Origin: Pristionchus mayeri
Taxonomy: Eukaryota > Nematoda > Chromadorea > Rhabditida > Neodiplogasteridae
Direction: 5' to 3'
Assembly: GCA_036245805.1 (NCBI GenBank)
Contig: BTRK01000002.1
Location: forward strand, 40,778,661 to 40,842,660
DNA: 64,000 bases
The notes under the pieces were generated by a model. That model worked only from the letters and a program-made list of their open reading frames with translations. It did no database searches and was not told the origin of the DNA. Shown piece by piece: positions 10,551-20,722 of the stretch (its first letter is position 1; each line of letters starts with the position of its first letter). Both the position numbers and the translations under genes were made by a program.

Positions 10551-11989
10551 CAGGGTGCGGAGAAAGTACTTTGACAAAGTTTGAACTCGAATATTTCATC
10601 AGTCCTATCAACCTGTTAATACATGTTATAACACGTTTTAGTATAACACTTGAGGTGCTCAATGCGCACTTCAAATATTATCCACTAATAATGGCTCGAC
10701 CCCACCAGTACCGGAAATCCATTATTGACCTTTGGACCCTCGGCGAGTCCCCAGCTGGAATTTCGAAGAAACTCCGAGTTTCCCGTCAGACCGTTCACAA
10801 TACCATCTGCCGCTTCAAGGCGCTGGGCACGACTAAGGACCGTACTAGAGTGGGCAGACCTCACACTGCTATCACTCGGAAGAACAAGAAAATCGTGCAG
10901 ATGCGAGTTGCACGTGATCCCATCCGATTTATGAGAAAAATGGCCCGTGATCTCGGAATCGATGAGCATTCGGTGCGCAAGATAGTTCACTCTGGTCTCA
11001 CGTCCCACCCTTACAAGATGCATAAGGGCCATGATCTGACTGGCATTCACAAGGATAAGAGGCTCAAGAGATGCAAGAAGCTCCTAGGGATCGCACATGG
11101 CGAACATGTGCGATCCCTAGGAGCTTCTTGCACATGGCGAACATCTCACGACTCTCTACTCGGATGAGAAGGTGTTCACGGTGGAGCAGGCTTTCAACAA
11201 CCAGAACACGAGAGTGATTGCCCAGTCTGCCCAGCAAGCCAATGCTAGGGCAAACCCGCCTCTCGAGTTTCCCACCCGCAGTCAGTGATGGTTTGAGCAG
11301 GAGTGTGTGCCACCGGCAAGACTCACCTTATTTTCGTCAAGCCCGGTGTGAAGGTCGATAAGCACTACTACATCAAGCAGATCTTGGAGAAGACTCTTCT
11401 TCCCTGGTCACGTTCCCACTTCAAAGGACGTCATTGGACCTTGCATCAGGATTCTGCCCCCGCTCATTCCGCAAAACTGACCCCGAACTGGTGCACCACC
11501 ATACCTGTCCAGAGCTGGCGGCGCTTGCCCACCCCCCGTCCACCCATGAACCGGGGGTCATGAATTTTTTGCCCACCCCCCTGCCGACGCCGCCGGCGTG
11601 GACAGCTATGTGCACCACCCATTTGCCCGACTTCATTCCATCCGATGAATGGCCCTCGAACAGTCCGGATCTCTCTCCCCTTGACTTCAGTGTGTGTCGG
11701 TACTGGAGAAGATTGCTTGCTTTGTTCGCCACCAGAGTTTGGATAGCCTCAAGAAGTCCCTCCAGAATGCATGGGAGAAAATCGGTACCCACTACCTGCG
11801 ATACGTCATCGAGTCAGTCCCTTCTCGTCTCAAGGCTGTCGTCAAGGCCAATGGAGGTCAAATCGAGTAATATCATGTTGTCATTTTCCTACTATCTCTG
11901 ATAAATAATGTGTACTGTTTCAAAAAAAAATTCGATGCCATTGAAGATACATGGTTAAATCCATGTCAAAGTACTTTATCCGCACCCTG
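10551..11989 (+). mobile_element. Tc1-like element, decayed, in an intron of the RING pseudogene
   Basis: Inverted repeats CAGGGTGCGGAGAAAGTACT at the left and AGTACTTTATCCGCACCCTG at the right are flanked by TA (10549-10550, 11990-11991). Length is 1439 bp. It lies inside an intron whose flanking exons still match the paralogue, so it need not have broken the gene by itself. Confidence 0.9.
10691..11870 (+). pseudogene. Tc1-like transposase, multiply broken
   Basis: The N-terminus MARPHQYRKSIIDLWTLGES is a paired-type helix-turn-helix (SPAGISKKLRVSRQTVHNTI), followed by a second DNA-binding half (ARDPIRFMRKMARDLGIDEH). The first catalytic aspartate is in LYSDEKVF (about 11154-11171), in a frame reached only past a quasi-palindromic insertion at about 11075-11140. 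A stop replaces the tryptophan expected before AGVCATGKTHL (TGA at 11294-11296). The next block is RHWTLHQDSAPAHSA (second aspartate). About 110 bp of GC-rich inverted-repeat sequence (about 11511-11615) then interrupts the frame. The last catalytic block reads EWPSNSPDLSPLDFS. It cannot encode a working transposase. Confidence 0.85.
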
Positions 11990-12353
11990 TACACGTGTTG
12001 CGATTATAAGCAAATCCATTTCGCCACTATAGGTATTTCCGAACAACTTTTGAAGGAGCGAGTCGACGGTAAAGTTACATGCAAGGCCTGCGAAAATGTT
12101 TGTAACTTATTGTTCAGCATACTTGATATCACAATTTGAAACTTTTTCAGAATTTTTCTACATCCGCTGTTCGAATCTGTGTGAAGGACAAATGTTCAAT
12201 GGTGCGTGATCCATTAATATCGAAATATGCTTGAATCAAACTGCAAAAATGAAATCATTTATAATTTTGAAGATATTTTGTATTTTTATATAATTTCAGT
12301 TCGACCAAATGCTTTGCCTCAATTGCGCTGTGGATGGCGGTCATGGAGGACAC

Positions 12354-12465
12354 TAGTGATACCAAAACGGCGCGCACTCTCCTCGTTTCACACGCTCTCT
12401 CGCCGGTCAGACAGAGCGAGAGAGCGTGTGAAACGAGGAGAGCGCGCGCCGTTTTGGCATCACTA
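12354..12465. mobile_element. hAT-type hairpin MITE, copy 2, in the B-box exon
   Basis: Ends TAGTGATACC and GGCATCACTA. Perfect 8-bp duplication GAGGACAC at 12346-12353 and 12466-12473. The 112-bp element plus duplication adds 120 bp, a multiple of three, but it opens with an in-frame TAG, so the reading frame is closed. Confidence 0.93.
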
Positions 12466-13459
12466 GAGGACACCTGGAGAAGTACGGGCTGAAGATCGAG
12501 AAGACAAATGACAAATGCAGTTCCCACATTAACCTAAAATATAAAAAATTGATTCATTTTAATTATTACCATGCTTTCTACATATTCGTTCAAAGATGCG
12601 CAACAAAGTCGATTATCTGCGTGCTCGAGTCGATGAGAAAAAGAGCAAAGTTGTAGAGAAGACGGAAAAACTCACGGAAATGTTCGCTGCTATTAAGACG
12701 GTATTTTTTGAGTATTTTACAAAACCCCTTCAACTCGGGTGCAGAACCTCACAGAAGCCGTTATACCTCCTCAAGTTCTCAATCAGCTGAACTCCATTAC
12801 TACAGAGCAGGTATGCAATCACATTTTAAGATTTCTATCTAAATGAAATCGGGCGTTGTTTACCAGTGGCTTCAAGCAAAGAATTCGGATACTGCAGGCT
12901 AATACTGTTTCAGGACGCTGCAGAATATTATGAGATCGTGGAAGATCTCGCGAAGACAATCATTGATCAGTGTGATGCTTTGATTGACTCATTCGATACA
13001 GCTATCAATTCTGCAAAAATTTTTTTTTCAAATCAAACCAGCGTATATTTCCATTTTAGTTGACGTAAATCTGACATTTCAGGGTCTTGCTATTCTTGGA
13101 GACGCAGACGCTGAAGAAGTACATGAAGAATAATACAATATTTCTGGACTAATCCATGTTATGTTATCACGAGTATGCAGTGTAAACTAATCACTCTAAC
13201 GGTACTGAAAATGCATTATTCGACAGCGTTGCTTCATGCGCAGCGAAGCGAATACTCATCTTAATTATTTTTTATTAAAAAAAATGTTTTGCCAATTTTG
13301 TGTACGAATGGAATCAGAATATGCTTTATTGATAACTCGAGGACCACATGGTCGGCAGTATACACAGGTCGGCTACACTCGGGTGGGGGTATGTCTGGCG
13401 ATGAACCAGTGAGGGGGCGCAGCCACGTATTCTATTTCGGCAAACTGAAATGTATTATT

Positions 13460-13648
13460 ATGGTTAATACATATACATATACATATTTATTCATGAAATC
13501 AGGGTCTGGGCCTGTTGAATGATGGCAGCGTTCCATGCATCGGGGACTCTTCTGCACTTAGTAGCCCAGTTGACTCCGAGATTTCTGACTATCTCATCTC
13601 TCCATCGCGTTTTGGGTCTTCCTATCGGTCGAGTTATAGTTAATATCA
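13460..13648 (-). mobile_element. 5'-truncated LINE (RTE-like) C-terminal fragment
   Basis: On the minus strand 13635-13498 reads TRPIGRPKTRWRDEIVRNLG, then VNWATKC and a stop at codon 46. This is the RPxGRPxxRW(R/S)D...W pattern found at the C-terminus of LINE reverse transcriptases. The 3' tail is a short ATATGT microsatellite (about 13465-13485), as in RTE elements. The corresponding spacer of unit 2 (about 20345-20365) lacks it, and GTTAATA-like flanks look like a target duplication. Confidence 0.7.
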
Positions 13649-13857
13649 TTGGGAAATGTGTCTGCATGTGAATTGAAAGTCTCTACTTACAGATGTATTT
13701 CTGCGAATTTAGCGTTTTATCTGAATATGTTTCTTCTATAGCTCCTTTTAATCATAAGAAAAGAACTGAAACAAAGAAAAACACTTACACCAGTGTTCTC
13801 CATCTCGAATTTTTCCTCCTGCACACCGTTCATGCTGCAATTGCACTTGATTCTCAG

Positions 13858-13969
13858 TAGAGTTCGCAATTCGGGCCTTCGTCTCTTCATTTCACACACT
13901 CTCTAGACCGGTCGATCGGTGAGATAGTGTGTAAGATGAAGAGACCGTGATCTCGTTTCTCGAACTCTC
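13858..13969. mobile_element. hAT-type MITE (TAGAGTTCG family), copy 1
   Basis: The hairpin starts TAGAGTTCG and ends CGAACTCT. It is flanked by ATTCTCAG (13850-13857) and ATTCTCGG (13970-13977). The matching site in unit 2 (about 20559-20570) reads TTCTCAGTGGGTAC with no insert, so this is an insertion in unit 1. Confidence 0.85.
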
Positions 13970-14124
13970 ATTCTCGGTGGGTACAAAACAAACTTAACGT
14001 CGTAACATAGTTATGCATATCGTCAACATTACAATGCTTACAAATTAGCAGTAATACTATTAAACCTTATTCATTCCGTCGTTTATCATCGTCATCACCC
14101 TATCTCAATCCTTAATCTTTATCC

Positions 14125-17100
14125 TTACATGATCCTCTTGTTGTTGGTGATGTCCGTGATGAGGAGGTCCTGGTCGACGTTGCACTCGAATTCCCAGATT
14201 ACGCGAACCTTGCTGAAAATGCTTGCATTTTATCGAGTATAGATTCCTGTTTGATTCAGGATAGAACACACTGGATTCGTTGATTTTAAGCCGCCCAACA
14301 TGTCCAATGCGTCGCCACAGAGACATATGATGATATGATTTTCAATTTTGACAGATACATTTTATGTATTACATAATTCAGCTCGTTGTGATCGAGCCAG
14401 GATAGAGACCAACTTTTCCCTTCCCCGTACCTCAACGGCTATTAACATATTGGTCATGAAGATAAAAGAGTTGTGATTAAGGGACTCACTTTTTTGAGCG
14501 GAGTTCGTACAGATCGTCGTAGGTTCTACGCTCCTGCCATTGGTGGAAAACCTAAAACAATAATTATCTGCGGCCGAGGCGCGACGAATCAGTAAGGTAC
14601 ATGAGTTATCTAAAAGCAACGAAATGCGAATTCGCTCTCTATGAAAATTGCGAATGAAAGAGTTTGGCGGTTATTCAGTAATCGGGATCAACAAGGAAAT
14701 AATCAACAACATATCCTGTTTCATGCCGACTCAATTGGCATGCACAATCATCCCTTTCTGATAACCCATATCGATAGTCCGAAGTTCTAACCGTGTTTCG
14801 GTCAATTTTGGCGCATCCGTTGAAACCGGAAGGGGCAACGAAGCCGCCTTTGGAGAGGTCGGGCTCGCTATCTGAAAGGCCAAAGATCAACATATTAAAG
14901 AACTGTGTTATGTTTTGAATCTGTTTTTTTCCAAGAGCAACACATTGATACGTGAAAATCTGTACTATATATCTTACCCCAGTCATAGTCGGCACGAATG
15001 GCGACGAGGTTCTTCTTTTCGAAGACGATTGAGATCAGAGGGCCATTGACGTGGAATTCGAAACCCTCGAATTTCCTTCAAAGAGGAGTAAATGCAAACG
15101 CGCGCCCGGTTGGAATATGTTCCATCTAGGGACGCACTCTCTTCAAGTCGCATATTATCTCGCCTCCTTCCCTGAGCTTTCCCTGATCTTGCTCCCAGCC
15201 AACTAGCTATAACTATATTCGGAATTGAGATATCAATGTGAACATTTCGGAGCTTCTTATCGTAGTGGAGCTCTAGGCAGTGCATATGATAGCTTCAAAA
15301 ATTGGATTTTGAGTTTACTCCTCCTTTAAAGGAGGAATAGCGGCAAAATTTTAAAAAAATTACTCTTGCATTACCATTGCCTAGCTTTTGCCAACGATAA
15401 GAGAATGTGCAAGTTTCCAGTTTTTCTCTCTAATCTTATCTGAGTTTTAGCATCTTGGCTGATTGCCAGCCATGGACATCAGGTGAAATGGCTCAGGGAA
15501 CGAGCGAGAGAGCGCGTTAGGCGAGTGAGTGATCCTCTTGTTTCTCTAGCGCGGTTGCTGAGATTCCTTACTTAAATCAGCTAAATATGTTGTCATTCAA
15601 TATCTGATGCTTACATAAATATCCTTCAATATGAATGAATATGTTACTTTTTCACTATGCGATGTAAAAAAGGTTAAAGGGGTGCTCCGGGGAATATTTA
15701 GCCGCCCACAATGACAATGTGGATTGTATAGCTCACTCACCCGATCATAAATCACTTTGCCCGAAATTCCACAGACGCGTCTGAGGCTATTTACATACGC
15801 GCAAAGTTCATTGATTGCGCAGGGTTGTGAATAATTCATTTATGTTTCACTTCGTCTACGTAATATTCACCTCCATCTCTGGGTAAAATTAGCTACAGTT
15901 TCCCATTGAGAGCGCAGAATTTTCGTGGTGGGACTCCCTAGCATTCATTTCCCGGAGCACCCCTTTAATAGCACTCACTGTGTCTTGTAAGCATAGATGC
16001 ACTTATCGGTGTTGTTGTCTGCGGCGTTGTCGAACCCAGTGAGACGAGCGGTGAGTGCATTTGGCTGGAAACAACAATATGTTACTTGATATGATTTTGA
16101 GAAGCGATACCGATGTCAAATGTATAATGTTTTACTTTTGTCCTCATTTGTATTTTTGTTTGATTCTGGGATGCTGTTCATGATGTCTCAGTATTTCCCT
16201 TGGTGCTTAGCCAACTAATTAACTCACCGCTCCCTTGTCCGCCGTGATGACGAATTTTTTCGCGCCGAGTACCGTAACGACACCCCTGGGCACGACATTC
16301 GGGCGCTTCATCGAGCCAGCATCGTAGATCTCGAAGTCGATGGAGAGTCCTGAAACTTATGATAATGCGTGTTTAGGATAATTTAAGGTTCAAGGAAGTC
16401 TATTGCAACTAAGATTTAGCTATGAGTAAGGGCTAGAAATGAATACTAACAAGGAATGGCCGCGAAGGTAGGTTGGAGTTTTTGAACGAGACCTAGTGCG
16501 ATCGAAAGAGGATAACATTCTAAGAACTTCTACGCTTTTCATATCTGCTAAACGCCACTGTGGATGGGCTCATAGTGGGGAGATGTGTAAAAGCGCTCAT
16601 TTCTGAGCCTATGTTCAGAAATTCCACTACCACCCAGACTTCTACAGAGGCGTTTAGCAGATATGAAAAACGTAGAAGTTCTTAGAATTTGATCCTCTTT
16701 CGATCGCGCTAGGTCTCGTTCAAAAACTCCAACGTACCCTCGTGGCCATTCCTTGTAAGATGAGGATACGTTACACATGTCAGAACTTAATACAATTCCA
16801 ACATTATTGATGATAATCAATCAATACGGTGCATGCATTATGATTGATGTCATCTAGTTCATGCGTACTGTGAATTTACGATGCTTTGTTTGTGCCGCAT
16901 TGACCCATAAATCCTATTTCTCTAACGAATCATAAATATGAGAATAAAAATTACAAATTTGGAAAACATTGCGCATACAATTATATTCATGACCATCATA
17001 CTGATTTATATTTTAGGGATTCCAGAATCATAACTATATTTTTAAGCTTAGCTATAAAGACTCATAAGATCACAATTTCGATTAATAAACCGTACCCTTA

Positions 17101-18429
17101 GTGCGATCGACTACATAGACGGCGAGGTCGGCAAGCCTATTATCTGGGGTCTCGCCGTTCAAGTTGAGGATGGAGTAGAGGCCTCTCGCCTTCAACATTT
17201 CGTTATATTTGTGTTAAATGCGTTGTGTGATACTCTGAGATCCTTATCATGGTTGTGGAGTGCTGCTTATGTTCGTGGTAATAAAGAAATAATGTGAGAA
17301 ATAGTCCTTCCGGAATTACCAAGACCACAAGCAGTGGTTTGCTAGATAAACATCAAAAGAAGCACTGATAGATCGTAGGGCAGCTTCTGAGAAGTGAAGT
17401 TCGCTTGAAGCTTGGAGATGGCGCCGATGCTGCAAGCTTTTTTTTAGGTTTTAAAGGTGGAGTAAAGGCAAACGCGCACTCGTTTGAAATATTTTGGGAC
17501 GGGATTCTCTTCAAGTCGCGTGCTCTCTCGCTCGTTGCCTGTGCTTTCCCTTATTTGCCTCCCAGCCAACTACCGATGTCTCTGTTCGGAATGGAGTTAC
17601 CAATGTGAAAATTTGGAGCTTCATGTCGTTTGGGAAATCTAGGCCGTGCATATAAAAGCTTCAAAAATTGAATTGTGTCTTTACTCCTACTTTAACAAGA
17701 ATACGATGGTGGTCCGGAAAATATTGACTATGGATATGGATATATTCATATGGAGTTTTTGCTTCACTGCCTAATTGTATCTCTCAAATAGAAACTCATA
17801 CAGACAAGCTGATATCTTGGCCAAATAATGCCGTTATAATATGTTTAAAGACGAATAATGCCCTCACCTCATGTTATTGCCAGTCGCGTAATCATAAACG
17901 ATGAGTTGATCGGCGAACCCGTGCTGTAAAAGTCATTTTTTTAAAAAAAACCTATCGGTTCTTACAGAATTTCTTACCTGGTCCTCCTTGATTGAAGCGA
18001 AAATGAGACAGCCATTGTAGCAGCGGGGGAGTGGAACCTGGAAAAATTCGTGCATCACATGCCCCTTTCGTCATTCCTCTTTTGTTCTATCAAAGGTGGT
18101 ATAACGTCATGGTTCTCATTCGATCTAGTGATAATTCGAGTGAAGATCTTGTCGCCGGCGAAAGTGTTCGTAAACTAACGAGTGCATGTAGTTATTTGAC
18201 CGTACTTTTTGAGAATATTTAATGAATCATGAGATAACATTTCCCATTTCTTACTTCCTCCACGTTTTGGAAGTCGTAAACGTCATAGAGCGTCGATTGA
18301 TTGAACTGCACCACACCGCCTGAGTGATTAGTAAACGAATCAGTTATCAAAACCAGGAACTATAAGGGCAAGCTGCGTCGACTAACTCGCATAGGGCGCT
18401 AACGCAAGAAAGCAGGCAAGGAGCAGCAT
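14125..18429 (-). CDS. Secreted protein of unrecognised nematode family (gene A)
   Basis: Twelve exons join with conserved phases to a 305-residue protein: 18387-18429, 18255-18319, 17978-18037, 17868-17923, 17366-17429, 17096-17189, 16228-16349, 15979-16064, 14978-15075, 14792-14871, 14490-14551 and 14125-14212. The N-terminus MLLLACFLALAPYAS is a signal peptide with likely cleavage before GVVQ. No membrane segment follows. Notable blocks are PLPRCYNGCLIFAS, QLIVYDYATG, DLAVYVVDRT, EIYDAGSMKRPNVVPRGVVT, TDKCIYAYKTQKFEGFEF and KGGFVAPSGFNGCA, ending NNKRIM. Five cysteines in the mature part are shared with gene B. Alternating beta-strand-like segments recall the nematode CUB-like secreted proteins, but this is only an impression. 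About 80 percent identical by eye to gene B. A TATA box lies just upstream. All splice sites are GT-AG; several introns hold MITEs. Confidence 0.85.
15082..15325. mobile_element. TTAA-type MITE abutting the acceptor of gene A exon 9
   Basis: Ends AGAGGAGTAAA and TTTACTCCTCCT. TTAA follows on the right (15326-15329), a slightly altered TTCAA lies on the left, and unit 2 has a single TTAA at this position (24523-24527). Same family as 17455-17691. It begins only a few bases from the exon 9 acceptor and supplies its pyrimidine tract. Confidence 0.75.
15678..15964. mobile_element. TTAA-type MITE in gene A intron 8
   Basis: Inverted ends AGGGGTGCTCCGGG and CCCGGAGCACCCCT are flanked by TTAA (15674-15677, 15965-15968). 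The homologous intron of gene B reads AGGGTTAATCACACTCAC with one TTAA and no insert (about 24685-24700), a direct empty site. Confidence 0.88.
16449..16757. mobile_element. Foldback element FB2 in gene A intron 6
   Basis: Arms of about 120 bp: ACAAGGAATGGCC...GTTGGAGTTTTTGAACGAGA pairs with its inverse ending GGCCATTCCTTGT. Short spacer, no coding content. Absent from the equivalent intron of gene B. Confidence 0.82.
17455..17691. mobile_element. TTAA-type MITE in gene A intron 4
   Basis: Ends AGGTGGAGTAAAG and CTTTACTCCTACT with TTAA at 17451-17454 and 17692-17695. Internal sequence is shared with the copy at 15082-15325 (CCCAGCCAACTA, TATAAAAGCTTCAAAAATTG). Confidence 0.82.
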
Positions 18430-18465
18430 GCCGAGATGTGTACGGCTGCTCGTTGAGGGATTGAC

Positions 18466-18589
18466 TTTATAGTCGACGGGGTACGCGATTTTCGTAGTTC
18501 CCTTTGATTGGCTGATCGTTTTCAATTGCCCGTGTGAAGATATTGTGCGCCCACGCCCTTAGTCAGGATTAGCCCCGAATATCTTATCA
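18466..18589 (-). promoter_or_regulatory. Gene A core promoter: TATA box and GATA site
   Basis: On the minus strand GACTATAAAGTC places TATAAA at 18471-18466, about 40 bases before the ATG at 18429, so the 5' leader must be very short. TGATAAG on the minus strand (18589-18583) lies about 110 bp further upstream. TGATAA is the site class bound by intestinal GATA factors in Caenorhabditis; gut expression is an inference only. Confidence 0.45.
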
Positions 18590-18599
18590 CGAATTTGTA

Positions 18600-19950
18600 A
18601 TATATCATTTTAATTTTAATGTAGACGCTTATTCAGGTCTGCGTCAATTCAAGCTCATTAATTTTGTTTTGAATGCATCACATTATCCGTGCGACTAGTA
18701 TAATCTACATTCGATAGCTCGTATGTGGTGATTAGTCATAGAAGTGTGCAAGTAAGTCCCTGATAAGGATCGGGACACACCCTTCTCGTAGCAGCGAAAT
18801 GGCGGAAATGACGGCCTTGAAGTTTGCTCTTCTTCATCAGGCCAAAGGACAATCGGAATCAGACACTTCAGGAAAACAAATGTTCAAGAATTTTAGAAAT
18901 ATATAACGAGCAAGACTAACAAATCCAGGTAAGCTTAAACCCGTGATAAATCAGTAGGCGCCGTTCAATTAGTGCAAACTTCCAGATCAACTGAATTTCG
19001 AGCTTCTTCCAAAGTCCTTTCAAATTTATTTCAGGTTTCTGAATTAAAAAAAAAAATCTTCTTGCCTATCAATTTTAACCGAGCAACCAGGCATATATAT
19101 GATTGGTGGTTTCAGTACGCTTGATGAGGATCAGATCGGAGATGGTCGCATCAGTAAACAATTGCGTGGACGGCTGATATCATTTTCCTAGAAGTTCGAA
19201 GAGTACAATTAGGGGCTATGTTTCATATCCTTTATTTATTAATTAATCTTAAGTTTGGATCTGTGTTCAAAATATTTGATAACAAGGGGACATACTATTG
19301 GCGTCTTCTTGTTGATCCCTCATTGGATTTGTTTCATTGCAAACATTTCCGGAAAAAAATACAATTTTTTTTCATCGATCTCGATCATTTCCTTTGTCAT
19401 CGGGTTGTCGGGTTTTCGTTGATCGGTTGATCAGTTGATCGGGCTGGCGCCATCGTGCCGGGTTGTCTGCTGCATTGTGTGTTCAATAAAGCTGATAAGA
19501 TACGCATCACGGGAAGGATCCGATGCTATCGGAAAAAAGTGGGAAGGGACTCGTAGAACATGCACTGAGTCATGCTCAAAGAACTGAACAAAACATAGAC
19601 TTAAAAATACAAATATTTTCAAGCGTTTTTGACAGATATTATATTTTGTTTTTATATCGACGAACACAACAAGTCTAGATGAAAAAGTGGCCATGGATCT
19701 CCTTGAAATCTCCGTGCAAGAAAATAAGTGAAATTGACAGTCTCAAAACAAAAATTATTCTTGACACAAACGACGCCTTTCACCTCAGTCTCCACTTTCA
19801 TGTTCGCCTCATCATGTCACTTGCGACGATTAATTCGCTTATGTCATTTGACATGAATTTAAAATTATTTCGAATTAAAACAGTGAGAGGTCACTGTTGC
19901 TATCAAGTCAGCGTATATTTCACTTTTAGTTGACGTAAATATCACATTTC
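18600..19950. other. No gene recognised between the two duplication units
   Basis: No exon chain is supported. Similarity to unit 1 begins only near 19900. Confidence 0.4.
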
Positions 19951-19952
19951 AG

Positions 19953-20003
19953 GGTCTTGCTATTCTTGGAGACGCAGATGCTGAAGAAGTACATGAAGAA
20001 TAA
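19953..20003 (+). pseudogene. Orphan last exon of a RING/B-box family gene (copy ii)
   Basis: The acceptor ATTTCAG is followed by GLAILGDADAEEVHEE and TAA, identical in protein to the last exon of the pseudogene at 13083-13133. No other exon of the gene precedes it. It came along as the edge of the segmental duplication. Confidence 0.85.
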
Positions 20004-20722
20004 TGCAATATTTCTGGACTAATTCATTTTACTTTATTTCTATCACGAGTATGCAGTATACACTAATCACTCTGTCGGTACTGAAAATGTTTGCATTATT
20101 CGACAGCGTTGCTTCTTACGTAGCGAAGCGAATACTATCCAATTTATTTTTTTTTAAAATTTGTTTTGCCAATTTTGTCGAGAGAGTGTGTATGGAAGGA
20201 ATCAGAATATGCTTTATTGATCACTCGAGGACCACATGGTCGGCAGTATACACAGGTCGGCTACACTCGGGTGGGGGGTATGTCTGGCGATGAACCAGTG
20301 AGGAGGCGCAGCGACGTAGGCTACATTGGCGAACTGAAATGTATTATTATATTTAATAACATTGGAAAATGTGTCTGTATGAGAATTGAAAGTCTCTACC
20401 TACAGGTGTATGTCTGCAAATTTAGCGTTTTATCTGAATATGTTCCTTCTTTAGCTCTCTCATGGGAAAATAACTGAAACAACAAAACACTTACATCAGT
20501 GTTCTCCATCGCGAATTGAAAGGTCTTCTTCTCACCGTTCAGGCTGCAATTTCACTTGATTCTCAGTGGGTACTAAACAAACTTAACGTCGTAACATAGT
20601 TATGCGTCAACATTACGATGCTTACAAATTAGCAATAAGACTATTAAACTTTAATCATTCCGTCCTTTATCAACGTCATCACCCTATGTCAATCCTTAAT
20701 CTTTATCCTTTGTTGTTCATCC

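Larger units (their letters stand above)
10315..13133 (+). pseudogene. RING/B-box/coiled-coil family pseudogene (copy i)
   Basis: Exons match those of the 49.1-kb gene in order. They are: RING second half 10315-10376 (PRFLDCGQTFCEIC); RING end 10460-10528 (CPNCEFVTPLPEGK); 12033-12097 (KVTCKACEN); 12151-12201 (RICVKDKCSM); B-box 12300-12353 then 12474 onward (MLCLNCAVDGGHGGH); coiled coil 12596-12700 and 12745-12810; 12914-about 13018; and the last exon 13083-13133 ending EEVHEE and TAA. Damage: CAA-to-TAA stop at 10377 inside the RING; Tc1-like element in the intron at 10551; MITE in the B-box exon whose first codon reads TAG; donors lost after the B-box exon and at about 13018. The family is probably E3 ubiquitin ligase-like by domain content. 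The 5' exons are absent. Confidence 0.8.
13040..18400. repeat. Segmental duplication: unit 1 here, unit 2 at 19900-28916
   Basis: The last exon of a RING-family gene, the downstream spacer (including the shared block ACCACATGGTCGGCAGTATA) and the whole of secreted-protein gene A are repeated in the same order and orientation as the exon at 19953, the spacer and gene B. Similarity starts near 13040/19900 and fades at exon 2 of the secreted gene. Element insertions private to one unit show that both have evolved separately since. Confidence 0.8.
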
